Shown here: positions 46,187 to 55,038 of the stretch, in pieces
Layout: each line of letters opens with the position of its first letter
How positions within the stretch are numbered: the first letter of the stretch is position 1
Translations under genes and position numbers: made by a program
The notes under the pieces: model-generated
Databases searched by the model: none
The model's input: only the letters and a program-made list of their open reading frames with translations
What the model was told of the DNA's origin: nothing
Assembly: GCF_004684345.1 (NCBI RefSeq)
Contig: NZ_CP038469.1
Location: forward strand, 4,092,001 to 4,156,000
Origin: Citrobacter tructae
GTDB lineage: Bacteria > Pseudomonadota > Gammaproteobacteria > Enterobacterales > Enterobacteriaceae
DNA length: 64,000 nt
Direction: 5' to 3'

Positions 46187-47014
46187 TTGGAAAGCCTGTT
46201 AACCCTTCCTTTGGCTGGTGAGGCCAGAGTCAGGATCTTACAAATTACAGACACTCACCTGTTTGCCGAAAAGCATGAAACGCTGCTGGGTGTAAACACC
46301 TGGGATAGCTATCAGTCCGTACTGGACGCCATACATGCTGAGTCGCCCGACTACGATCTGATCGTGGCGACTGGAGATCTGGCGCAGGATCAATCCGCTG
46401 CGGCTTATCAGCATTTTGCTGAGGGCATCGCAAGCTTTCGTGCGCCTTGCGTCTGGCTGCCCGGTAATCACGATTTTCAACCTGCAATGTACAGTGCCCT
46501 TCAGGACGCCGGAATTTCTCCTGCTAAACGCGTCTTTATTGGCGAACAGTGGCAAATTCTGCTGCTGGATAGCCAGGTTTTTGGCGTTCCCCACGGAGAA
46601 TTAAGCGAATTCCAGCTTGAATGGCTGGAGCGTAAACTTGCCGATGCGCCTGAGCGCAATACCTTGCTGCTTTTGCATCACCATCCACTGCCTGCGGGAT
46701 GCAGCTGGCTCGATCAGCACAGCTTGCGCAATGCCGCTGAGCTGGACAACGTGTTGGTGAACTACCCGCGCGTGAAGTATCTGCTGTGTGGGCATATTCA
46801 TCAGGAGCTGGATCTTGACTGGAACGGTCGCCGCCTGCTGGCGACGCCGTCGACATGCGTGCAGTTCAAACCGCATTGCGCCAACTTTACGTTAGATACC
46901 ATTAGCCCCGGCTGGCGTACGCTGGAGCTTTTTGCTGATGGTACGCTGCACACTCAGGTGTGCCGTCTGCCGGGAAATCGGTTCCACCCTGATACCGCTT
47001 CAGAAGGCTACTGA
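46187..47014 (+). CDS. cpdA: 3',5'-cAMP phosphodiesterase CpdA (Icc)
   Basis: The protein has 275 aa with a TTG start, as in E. coli (MESLLTLPLAG). The metallophosphatase motifs are ITDTHLF, ATGDLAQD, GNHDF, LLHHHP and GHIHQE. It breaks down cAMP, setting CRP activity. Its stop overlaps the yqiA ATG by one base. Confidence 0.96.
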   Translation: MESLLTLPLAGEARVRILQITDTHLFAEKHETLLGVNTWDSYQSVLDAIHAESPDYDLIVATGDLAQDQSAAAYQHFAEGIASFRAPCVWLPGNHDFQPAMYSALQDAGISPAKRVFIGEQWQILLLDSQVFGVPHGELSEFQLEWLERKLADAPERNTLLLLHHHPLPAGCSWLDQHSLRNAAELDNVLVNYPRVKYLLCGHIHQELDLDWNGRRLLATPSTCVQFKPHCANFTLDTISPGWRTLELFADGTLHTQVCRLPGNRFHPDTASEGY

Positions 47015-47595
47015 TGTCTACGCTCCTCTATCTACACGGATTTAACAGCTCCCCTCGCTCAGCGAAGGCATGCCAGCTGAAAAACTGGCTGGCTGAGCAC
47101 CACCCGCACGTTGAGATGATTGTACCGCAGTTGCCTCCGTATCCTGCCCAGGCGGCGGAGATGCTGGAATCGATAGTCCTCGAGCATGGCGGAGAGTCGC
47201 TGGGGATCGTGGGGTCTTCTTTGGGTGGTTATTACGCCACTTGGCTGTCGCAATGTTTTATGTTGCCTGCGGTGGTGGTGAATCCTGCTGTGCGGCCATA
47301 CGAACTGTTGGTTGACTACCTCGGCCAAAACGAGAACCCCTACACGGGGCAGCAATATGTGCTAGAGTCTCGCCATATTTACGATCTTAAAGTCATGCAG
47401 ATTGACCCGCTGGAAGCGCCGGATTTGCTCTGGTTGCTGCAACAAACGGGTGATGAAGTGTTGGACTACCGCCAGGCGGTGGCGTATTACGCCTCCTGCC
47501 GTCAAACAGTTATTGAGGGCGGAAACCACGCATTCACGGGCTTCGAAGATTATTTCAACCAGATTGTCGATTTCCTTGGACTGCACAGTTTCTGA
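47014..47595 (+). CDS. yqiA: Esterase YqiA
   Basis: The protein has 193 aa with an alpha/beta-hydrolase fold: YLHGFNSSP near the N-terminus, the nucleophile GSSLGGYYA, and a late GGNHAFTGFE with the catalytic His. E. coli YqiA cleaves short acyl esters and palmitoyl-CoA. It is translationally coupled to cpdA and 28 nt before parE. Confidence 0.94.
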   Translation: MSTLLYLHGFNSSPRSAKACQLKNWLAEHHPHVEMIVPQLPPYPAQAAEMLESIVLEHGGESLGIVGSSLGGYYATWLSQCFMLPAVVVNPAVRPYELLVDYLGQNENPYTGQQYVLESRHIYDLKVMQIDPLEAPDLLWLLQQTGDEVLDYRQAVAYYASCRQTVIEGGNHAFTGFEDYFNQIVDFLGLHSF

Positions 47596-47623
47596 CGATC
47601 AATTCGAATTGCTAATTTAAACC

Positions 47624-49516
47624 ATGACGCAAACTTATAACGCTGATGCCATTGAGGTACTCACTGGGCTTGAGCCGGTTCGCCGCCGCCCGGGGATGTA
47701 CACAGATACGACTCGCCCAAACCATATGGGCCAGGAAGTTATTGATAACAGCGTGGACGAAGCGCTGGCCGGGCACGCGAAACGTGTCGAGGTGATCCTC
47801 CATGCCGATCAATCACTGGAAGTCATTGATGACGGACGTGGTATGCCCGTCGATATCCATCCGGAAGAGGGCGTACCGGCTATTGAGCTGATCCTTTGTC
47901 GTTTGCACGCTGGGGGGAAGTTTTCTAACAAAAACTACCAGTTTTCCGGCGGTCTGCACGGCGTGGGGATTTCCGTGGTTAACGCCCTGTCAAAGCGTGT
48001 TGAAGTGGCTGTTCGTCGCGATGGCCAGATCCACAGTATCGCCTTTGAACACGGTGAAAAGGTCGAAGACCTGCACGTTTCCGGCACCTGCGGTAAACGC
48101 AACACCGGGACCAGCGTACACTTCTGGCCGGATGAAAGCTTCTTCGACAGCCCGCGTTTCTCCGCTTCTCGCCTGAGTCATCTGCTGAAAGCCAAAGCGG
48201 TACTCTGTCCGGGTGTTGAAATCATCTTTAAGGATAAGGTCAACGATACCGAACAGACCTGGCGCTACGCCGATGGCCTGACAGATTACCTGAGCGAAGC
48301 GGTGAACGGTCTGCCGTTACTGCCGGAAAAACCGTTTGTGGGGACTTTCTCCGGTGATACGGAGGCGGTGGATTGGGCGCTGCTGTGGCTGCCGGAAGGC
48401 GGTGAGCTGCTGACCGAAAGCTACGTTAACCTGATCCCGACCATGCAGGGCGGTACGCATGTCAACGGCCTGCGTCAGGGCCTGCTGGATGCGATGCGTG
48501 AGTTCTGCGAATACCGCAATATCTTGCCGCGCGGCGTGAAGTTGTCTGCTGAAGATATCTGGGATCGTTGCGCGTACGTTTTGTCCGTGAAGATGCAGGA
48601 TCCGCAGTTTGCCGGCCAAACTAAAGAGCGTCTGTCTTCGCGTCAGTGTGCGGCGTTTGTTTCTGGCGTGGTGAAAGATGCCTTCAGCCTGTGGCTGAAC
48701 CAGAACGTGCAATCAGCAGAGCTGCTGGCTGAGATGGCGATTTCCAGCGCGCAGCGTCGTCTGCGTGCGGCGAAAAAAGTGGTGCGTAAAAAACTGACCA
48801 GCGGTCCGGCGCTGCCGGGTAAACTGGCGGACTGCACCGCGCAGGATCTTAACCGCACCGAACTGTTCCTGGTGGAAGGTGACTCGGCGGGCGGATCGGC
48901 CAAGCAGGCGCGCGATCGTGAGTATCAGGCGATCATGCCGCTGAAAGGTAAGATCCTTAACACCTGGGAAGTCTCTTCTGATGAAGTGCTGGCCTCTCAG
49001 GAAGTCCACGATATTTCGGTGGCGATCGGCATTGATCCTGATAGCGACGATCTAAGCCAACTTCGTTACGGCAAGATCTGTATTCTGGCGGATGCGGACT
49101 CCGATGGTCTGCACATCGCCACGCTGCTGTGTGCGCTGTTTGTGAAGCACTTCCGCACGCTGGTGAAACACGGACACGTCTACGTGGCTCTGCCGCCGTT
49201 GTACCGTATCGACCTCGGCAAAGAGGTATATTACGCGCTAACGGAAGAAGAGAAAGCGGGCGTACTGGAACAGTTGAAGCGCAAGAAGGGCAAACCTAAC
49301 GTACAGCGCTTTAAAGGTCTGGGTGAAATGAACCCGATGCAGCTGCGCGAAACCACGCTGGATCCGAACACCCGTCGCCTGGTGCAGCTCATCATTGATG
49401 ATGAAGACGATCAGCGTACCAACGCCATGATGGATATGCTGCTGGCGAAGAAGCGCTCTGAAGATCGCCGTAACTGGTTGCAAGAGAAAGGCGACCTGGC
49501 AGATCTCGAAGGGTAA
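47624..49516 (+). CDS. parE: DNA topoisomerase IV subunit B
   Basis: The protein has 630 aa. The GHKL ATPase part has VIDNSVDEAL and GGLHGVGISVVNAL. The TOPRIM part has LVEGDSAGGSAKQARDRE, and the acidic ILADADSDGLHI. The end holds GLGEMNPMQL. With ParC it decatenates chromosomes. It is the last gene of the run; parC is 5.5 kb away. Confidence 0.98.
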   Translation: MTQTYNADAIEVLTGLEPVRRRPGMYTDTTRPNHMGQEVIDNSVDEALAGHAKRVEVILHADQSLEVIDDGRGMPVDIHPEEGVPAIELILCRLHAGGKFSNKNYQFSGGLHGVGISVVNALSKRVEVAVRRDGQIHSIAFEHGEKVEDLHVSGTCGKRNTGTSVHFWPDESFFDSPRFSASRLSHLLKAKAVLCPGVEIIFKDKVNDTEQTWRYADGLTDYLSEAVNGLPLLPEKPFVGTFSGDTEAVDWALLWLPEGGELLTESYVNLIPTMQGGTHVNGLRQGLLDAMREFCEYRNILPRGVKLSAEDIWDRCAYVLSVKMQDPQFAGQTKERLSSRQCAAFVSGVVKDAFSLWLNQNVQSAELLAEMAISSAQRRLRAAKKVVRKKLTSGPALPGKLADCTAQDLNRTELFLVEGDSAGGSAKQARDREYQAIMPLKGKILNTWEVSSDEVLASQEVHDISVAIGIDPDSDDLSQLRYGKICILADADSDGLHIATLLCALFVKHFRTLVKHGHVYVALPPLYRIDLGKEVYYALTEEEKAGVLEQLKRKKGKPNVQRFKGLGEMNPMQLRETTLDPNTRRLVQLIIDDEDDQRTNAMMDMLLAKKRSEDRRNWLQEKGDLADLEG

Positions 49517-49529
49517 TTGGTGGTGGATT

Positions 49530-49560
49530 GCCGGATGGTGGCGTAAACGCTTCATCCGGC
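49530..49560. repeat. REP element
   Basis: GCCGGAT and ATCCGGC arms around GGTGGCGTAAACGCTTC, between convergent parE and ygiN. Confidence 0.85.
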
Positions 49561-49572
49561 AAATCGACAACC

Positions 49573-49887
49573 TTAAATGCCTGACTCCAGAATACGAATG
49601 CTCATGTCCAGCACATCACCTTTTACGGCTTCGCTGTAAGCTTTCATATGCGGGGTTTGCAAATGCGCTTCAAGATGCGCAATGCTTTCCCACTGTTCAA
49701 TCATCACGATTGAATCCGGCGCTGTGGTCTGAAAACTCACACCTGCGGCATGATCGACCATCGGCGCATAGCCGTGGCAGCCTTCTTCCTTCAGGACGGT
49801 TGGAACGATTTTAGCAAACTGATCCAGGACCGCCTGGCGGTGATGTTGACCTGGACGTGTACGGATTTCTGCAATAACGGTAAGCAT
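49573..49887 (-). CDS. ygiN: Quinol monooxygenase YgiN
   Basis: The protein has 104 aa of the ABM dimeric ferredoxin-like fold (MLTVIAEIRTRPGQH, EEGCHGYAP, MIEQWESIAHLEAHLQTPH cited as EQWES). It works with MdaB in a menadione/quinol redox cycle. It follows mdaB by 30 nt. Confidence 0.95.
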   Translation of the reverse strand: MLTVIAEIRTRPGQHHRQAVLDQFAKIVPTVLKEEGCHGYAPMVDHAAGVSFQTTAPDSIVMIEQWESIAHLEAHLQTPHMKAYSEAVKGDVLDMSIRILESGI

Positions 49888-49917
49888 GGTTAACTCCTTC
49901 TAATTCCAGGTAACCAG

Positions 49918-50499
49918 TTAACCAAAAATCTCGGTCAGATGCTTGCGATATTCTGCGATATAACGCGGGACATCCGGCATTTTAATCACGTCATTGGTGA
50001 TAAAGGTCGGCAGCGCTTCCATACCCAAAAACTGGTTTGCTTTATGGAACGGCAGATAAACGCCATCAACACCGACGCCGTGGAAGAACTGATCTTTATC
50101 AGTAAAGGCTTCCATCGGTGCGTTCCAGGTCAGCGACAGCATGTATTTTTTGCCCTGAATTAACCCGCCGGAACCGTATTTTTTAGTGGCATCTGAACGT
50201 GTGCGGCCATCGCTGGCATACAGCGTACCGTGCCCTGCGGTGAACACATCATCGATGTATTTTTTCACCGTCCACGGCGCGCCCATCCACCAACCCGGCA
50301 TTTGCCAGATAACCGTATCAGCCCAGACAAAGTTCTGCACTTCTGCTTGTACGTCATAATCGCTGTCTGCGCGTACGACTTTAACATCATGCCCGAGGTC
50401 GCGCAGGATACCGTCCGCGACCTCGGTCAGGGTGTCATTCAGTTGACCATTGGAATGACCGAATTTTTTTGCACCATTAATAATCAGAATGTTGCTCAT
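49918..50499 (-). CDS. mdaB: NADPH:quinone reductase MdaB
   Basis: The protein has 193 aa with a flavodoxin-like fold: ILIINGAKKFGHSNGQLN, WADTVIWQMPGWWMGAPWTVKKY (cited as MPGWWMGAPW). It reduces quinones by two electrons. It is first of mdaB-ygiN, 108 nt downstream of qseC on the same strand. Confidence 0.95.
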   Translation of the reverse strand: MSNILIINGAKKFGHSNGQLNDTLTEVADGILRDLGHDVKVVRADSDYDVQAEVQNFVWADTVIWQMPGWWMGAPWTVKKYIDDVFTAGHGTLYASDGRTRSDATKKYGSGGLIQGKKYMLSLTWNAPMEAFTDKDQFFHGVGVDGVYLPFHKANQFLGMEALPTFITNDVIKMPDVPRYIAEYRKHLTEIFG

Positions 50500-50607
50500 G
50501 TTGTGCCCTCAAAGAATAACGTTTGAGGGCGATTTTACGCTGATGATCGGTGCGGTGAAATTAGCAAAATGTGCAAAGTCTTTTGCTGATAGCGCAACAA
50601 TTCGTCG

Positions 50608-51957
50608 CTACCAGCTGATTTTGGCTTCAAATCCGCCTTCCGTAGCGTTGGTGAATGACACGGACATGCCGTGTAAGGTCGCAATACGTCGGACGATAGA
50701 CAGGCCCAGCCCACTACCGGTTGCGTGTTGTCCCGGTGGGCGATAGAAGCGTTCACCAATGTGCTCAAGAACCTCTGACGCCACGCCCGGGCCGTTATCT
50801 TTGACGCTGAAATCTCGGTTGTTGAGCGTGACTTCCACGACGCTACCCTGCGGACTGTAGCGGATCGCATTATCCAGCAGATTGCGAACCATCAAGCTGA
50901 GCAACAGGGGTTGACCGGTGCGTTTAATATCGTGGGCGTTAATCTGCAGGCGCACGTCGATGTGTGCCTGCTGCGCCGGGTGGTAGATATCCATGACGGC
51001 GGATTGCAGTAGCTCTTCGAGTGAGATATTGGCGACATCCTGAAGATTGTTCAGTGAGTCGAGACGCGAAAGCGTCAGTAACTGATCGACCAGGCGCGTG
51101 GCACGGTCAATTCCCGTCTGCATCTGCATTAACGCTTTTTGTCGTGCCTGCGGATCATCGTCGGACAGTTGCGCGACTTCGGTCTGTACCTTCAGTGCAG
51201 TCAATGGACTACGCAGTTCGTGAGCGGCATCAGAGGTAAAGCGCCGCTCGCGTACCATGGTGGTATGAATACGTGTAAAAAGTTGATTGAGCGACTCAAC
51301 CAACGGACGAACCTCGCCAGGAATACCTTTTAGGCTCAGCGGCTCTTCAGATTCCGGATCCCGCAAACGCAAAGCCTGCGCCAGCTTTTTCAGCGGTTTA
51401 AGTTCAAGGCTTAACAGTACAATCAGGATCAGCAGCATCAGAGGTAGGGCGACCAGCCACGGCACCAATTGAGCCGTCACGATCGCCAGAGCCATATCTT
51501 CGCGGTATTCCCACTCTTGACCGACCACGACCCGGTACTTTTTATCCGCTGAAGTCAGCCAGATAAAGCGCCATTTGTCGTTATCGCCGTTCAGATAGCC
51601 GTCGTCAAACCCTTCCCGACGATAGCTATAGGGGATGTACTGACCATTGTCACCGTCATGAAGGACCATTTTTCCGTCCGGCGTGTAGACTGCAAAGGTC
51701 AGCACATCGTCGTCAATATGGCCATGTTTGAACTTTTTTGGTGTCTGGGCAATGCGCTCAGAGGCTTTTAGTTCATCAAGATCCAGCGTGACCAGCCGTT
51801 TGGCAAATAGCATCAACTGCGTGTCAAACATCTCGTCCACGTTATCAGTGGTTTGTTTCCAGGCGACAAAACTGGAGATCAGCCAGGTTACTAAAACCAA
51901 AATGATGAAGATAAGCGTTAGCCTGACGCGCAGGCTGAGGCGTTGTGTGAGTTTCAT
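50608..51957 (-). CDS. qseC: Sensor histidine kinase QseC
   Basis: The protein has 449 aa, with two membrane segments (about 12-32 and 158-180) around a periplasmic sensor. The phospho-acceptor His is in TSDAAHELRSPLTAL, the N box in LLDNAIRYSP, and the G boxes in VKDNGPGV and GSGLGLSIV. It responds to autoinducer-3/catecholamines in E. coli. Its start overlaps the qseB stop (ATGA). Confidence 0.97.
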   Translation of the reverse strand: MKLTQRLSLRVRLTLIFIILVLVTWLISSFVAWKQTTDNVDEMFDTQLMLFAKRLVTLDLDELKASERIAQTPKKFKHGHIDDDVLTFAVYTPDGKMVLHDGDNGQYIPYSYRREGFDDGYLNGDNDKWRFIWLTSADKKYRVVVGQEWEYREDMALAIVTAQLVPWLVALPLMLLILIVLLSLELKPLKKLAQALRLRDPESEEPLSLKGIPGEVRPLVESLNQLFTRIHTTMVRERRFTSDAAHELRSPLTALKVQTEVAQLSDDDPQARQKALMQMQTGIDRATRLVDQLLTLSRLDSLNNLQDVANISLEELLQSAVMDIYHPAQQAHIDVRLQINAHDIKRTGQPLLLSLMVRNLLDNAIRYSPQGSVVEVTLNNRDFSVKDNGPGVASEVLEHIGERFYRPPGQHATGSGLGLSIVRRIATLHGMSVSFTNATEGGFEAKISW

Positions 51958-52613
51958 GCATCACCCAGGGTGTAACCAATACCATGCACAGTACGGATAA
52001 AATCACTGCCGAGCTTACGGCGTAAGTGATGGACGTGCACCTCAACCGCATTACTGGAGACGTTTTCATCCCAGTTATACAGTTTTTCTTCAATGTGTTT
52101 GCGGGGCAATACGCGCCCTTTATTGCGCATTAGTAGTTCCAGCAGCGCGAACTCTTTTGGCTTGAGCGACAACGGCTCGCCCGCGAGCGTGGCGACCAGC
52201 GCGCCGGGATTAAGCGTTACCTGACCGTGGCGCAGCTCGCTGGTGGCCTGGCCGCTGGCGCGGCGTACCAGCGCTTCCAGTCGGGCGGCAACTTCAATTA
52301 ACGCAAAAGGTTTACACAGATAGTCATCCGCGCCGAGGCGCAGACCTTCCACTCGTTCGGCCAGCGCATCGCGCGCGGTTAAAATCAGCACTGGCTCCTG
52401 TTTTCCTTTTGTGCGCCATTCGCGCAGGATATCGCGCCCGTCGATGCCCGGCAGCGTCAGGTCGAGGATCACCGCATCATAAGGTGCACTGTAAAGCGCC
52501 TCTTTACCCTGGCGACCTTCGGTAAACCAGTCGACGCTGAAACCCATTTTACTCAGACCCGTTTTCAGGCCGTCGCCAATCAACGCGTCATCTTCTACCA
52601 GTAAAATACGCAT
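51954..52613 (-). CDS. qseB: Response regulator QseB
   Basis: The protein has 219 aa of the OmpR family, from the ATG at 52613 (MRILLVEDDALI). The receiver has LVEDD and VILDLTLPG (the phosphorylated Asp), and the winged-helix DNA-binding domain is at about 125-218. It controls flagella and virulence genes with QseC. The ORF extends 67 codons further upstream, into the promoter region. Confidence 0.97.
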   Translation of the reverse strand: MRILLVEDDALIGDGLKTGLSKMGFSVDWFTEGRQGKEALYSAPYDAVILDLTLPGIDGRDILREWRTKGKQEPVLILTARDALAERVEGLRLGADDYLCKPFALIEVAARLEALVRRASGQATSELRHGQVTLNPGALVATLAGEPLSLKPKEFALLELLMRNKGRVLPRKHIEEKLYNWDENVSSNAVEVHVHHLRRKLGSDFIRTVHGIGYTLGDA

Positions 52614-52698
52614 ATTTTCTTCCCTGCGCTCACTCTGTTGCCTGTCAGTAAACCTTGTGGCAACCGGAGATGTACAGCAAAAAAGAATCTTTTTTTGC

Positions 52699-52715
52699 CT
52701 TAAGAAGTTGTTAAG
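52699..52715 (-). promoter_or_regulatory. QseB/PmrA-type binding box
   Basis: CTTAAG and GTTAAG are direct repeats with 5 nt between them (52699-52704, 52710-52715), the pattern bound by PmrA and QseB. The box lies in the 152-bp gap between divergent qseB and ygiW, fitting autoregulation. Confidence 0.55.
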
Positions 52716-52765
52716 GATTAACTTATTAAATAGTCGTGAAACAACATGATAAGGGAGACATGAAG

Positions 52766-53158
52766 ATGAAAAAATTAGCTGCAATGGTTGCCGTGATGGC
52801 ATTGTGTTCCGCACCTGTTCTGGCAGCGCAGCAGGGCGGCTTCTCTGGCCCGACGGCGACGCAAAGCCAAACGGGTGGATTTATTGGCCCGAACGGCAGC
52901 AGCACGACGGTAGAAAGTGCAAAATCGCTGCGTGATGATACTTGGGTAACTCTGCGCGGGAACATCGTCGAGCGTATTTCCGACGATCTGTACCTGTTTA
53001 AAGATGCGACTGGCACGGTGAACGTGGATATTGACCACAAACGCTGGAACGGTGTGACCGTTGGCCCGCAGGATGTGGTTGAAATCCAGGGTGAAGTGGA
53101 TAAAGACTGGAACTCCGTAGAAATTGATGTGAAACAGATTACCAAAGTTGCTAAATAA
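52766..53158 (+). CDS. ygiW: Periplasmic OB-fold stress protein YgiW (VisP)
   Basis: The protein has 130 aa from the ATG at 52766 (MKKLAAMVAV), 8 nt after GGGAG. It has a signal peptide ending VLAA and a BOF (OB-fold) domain (TTVESAKSLRDDTWVTLRG cited as LRDDTWVTLRGNI, DIDHKRWNG). In Salmonella VisP binds peptidoglycan and aids stress survival. The mqsRA-ygiV genes of E. coli are absent next to it. Confidence 0.95.
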   Translation: MKKLAAMVAVMALCSAPVLAAQQGGFSGPTATQSQTGGFIGPNGSSTTVESAKSLRDDTWVTLRGNIVERISDDLYLFKDATGTVNVDIDHKRWNGVTVGPQDVVEIQGEVDKDWNSVEIDVKQITKVAK

Positions 53159-53166
53159 TCCTCATC

Positions 53167-53197
53167 AGGGCCGCACTCGTGGCCCTTTCCTTTATTC
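53167..53197 (+). terminator. ygiW terminator
   Basis: AGGGCC and GGCCCT pair around GCACTCGT, then TTTCCTTTATT follows, 8 nt after the ygiW stop. Confidence 0.75.
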
Positions 53198-53274
53198 CTA
53201 AATGTGATGTAAATCAGCCTGTAAACACCAGTAACATGTAAAGTGGCGGAGTCATTTTTACTCACAGAGATATC

Positions 53275-54882
53275 ATGAAAACGCGTCCATTATTATGGCT
53301 GGTCAGCCTGATGTGCAGTCCCTCTCTTTTTGCCGCAACGATCCCTGACGGAACGTCACTCGCTGCACAACAAATTTTCCGCTACAACAACCACAGCGAT
53401 CCGGGCACTCTTGATCCGCAAAAAGTGGAAGAAAATACCGCCGCGCAAATAGTACTCGATCTTTTCGAAGGCCTGGTCTGGATGGATGGCGAGGGGAAAG
53501 TGCAGCCCGCTCAGGCCGAGAGTTGGGACGTTTTAGAGGAGGGGAAACGCTATATTTTCCACCTGCGCAAAGGTCTGCAATGGTCAGACGGTGTCGCGCT
53601 GACGGCGCAGGATTTTGTGGCGGGCTGGCAGCGAGCGGTTGACCCACATACCCTCAGCCCATTTGCCGGATACCTGGCGGCGGCGCATATTAAAAATGCG
53701 CAGGCGATTGTTGACGGTAAATCGCCTGTCAGCACGCTGGGTGTGAGGGCGGTGGACGATCAGACGCTTGAGGTTTCACTTGAACAAGCGGTGCCGTGGT
53801 TTACCACCATGCTGGCATGGCCCACGTTATTCCCCGTGCCGCAGCATACCATTTCGCAATATGGCGATGCGTGGAGCAAGCCTGAGCACCTGGTTTCCAA
53901 TGGCGCATTTGTGCTGGACAAATGGGTAGTGAACGAGAAAATCGTGGCGCGTAAAAATCCGCGCTATCGTGATGCGCAGCATACCGTTTTACAGCAGGTA
54001 GAATATCTGGCCCTGGATAACGCCGTCACGGGATATAACCGTTATCGTGCTGGCGAGGTTGATCTCACCTGGGTTCCAACTCAGCAAATTCCGGCGATAG
54101 AGAAAAATCTGCCGGGTGAGCTACGGGTGATCCCCCGTCTGAACAGCGAGTATTACAACTTCAATACCCGCAAAGCCCCGTTTAACGATGTCCGGGTGCG
54201 TCGGGCACTGTACTTAACCGCCGACCGACAACTCATAGCTGAGAAAGTGCTCGGGCTTCGCACCCCCGCGACGACGCTAACGCCGCCGCAGGTTGCCGGT
54301 TTTAAACCGCCGGTGCTAAGCGATCTCCAGGCTCCGATGAGTGAGAGGATTGCTGAGGCGAAAGCATTGTTGAAACAGGCCGGGTTTGACGAGCAGCATC
54401 CTCTGACGTTTGAGCTGTTTTACAATAAGTACGATCTACATGAGAAAACGGCCATTGCTTTATCCTCTGAGTGGAAAAAATGGCTTGGCGCGGATGTTAA
54501 GCTGCGCACTATGGAGTGGAAAACGTACCTGGATGCAAGGCGCGAAGGGGATTTCATGTTGTCTCGCCAGTCGTGGGATGCGACATACAATGAGGCGTCA
54601 ACGTTTTTGAACACATTGCAGTCTGGGAATGCAGAGAATGTTGGACAGTGGCACGACGCGCAGTATGACGCGCTGCTGAAACAGGCTGCCCGCACGCCCG
54701 ACGCCGCACAGCGCAACCAGCTGTACGCACAGGCGGAAGAGATGATTAATCAGCAAGCTCCCGTTATTCCCATCTACTACCAGCCGTTGATTAAATTGCT
54801 CAAACCCTATGTGGGCGGTTTTCCGGTGCAAAATCCACAGGACTATGTGTACAGCAAAGAACTCTATATCCGGGCGCATTAA
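53275..54882 (+). CDS. ygiS: Periplasmic peptide-binding-like protein YgiS
   Basis: The protein has 535 aa with a signal peptide (1-20, ending LFA). It belongs to the OppA/SBP5 family: DPGTLDPQKVEENTAAQ, FHLRKGLQWSDGVALTAQDFV (cited as LRKGLQWSDG) and late QAPVIPIYYQPL. In E. coli it affects deoxycholate uptake. No transporter gene is adjacent, so it is an orphan binding protein. Confidence 0.94.
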   Translation: MKTRPLLWLVSLMCSPSLFAATIPDGTSLAAQQIFRYNNHSDPGTLDPQKVEENTAAQIVLDLFEGLVWMDGEGKVQPAQAESWDVLEEGKRYIFHLRKGLQWSDGVALTAQDFVAGWQRAVDPHTLSPFAGYLAAAHIKNAQAIVDGKSPVSTLGVRAVDDQTLEVSLEQAVPWFTTMLAWPTLFPVPQHTISQYGDAWSKPEHLVSNGAFVLDKWVVNEKIVARKNPRYRDAQHTVLQQVEYLALDNAVTGYNRYRAGEVDLTWVPTQQIPAIEKNLPGELRVIPRLNSEYYNFNTRKAPFNDVRVRRALYLTADRQLIAEKVLGLRTPATTLTPPQVAGFKPPVLSDLQAPMSERIAEAKALLKQAGFDEQHPLTFELFYNKYDLHEKTAIALSSEWKKWLGADVKLRTMEWKTYLDARREGDFMLSRQSWDATYNEASTFLNTLQSGNAENVGQWHDAQYDALLKQAARTPDAAQRNQLYAQAEEMINQQAPVIPIYYQPLIKLLKPYVGGFPVQNPQDYVYSKELYIRAH

Positions 54883-55038
54883 GAACCGGGGAGTGAGGTG
54901 ATTTTCGCCGCTGCTTATCCGTGGCGGCAAAACCACTGAACTTTGTGACTCAACTCGCCAGATAGGGTAGTATCTGCGGCAATATTGCCTGACGAATACC
55001 GGGTATTGTTCGGGCTAACAGTTGAGGAACCACGATTA

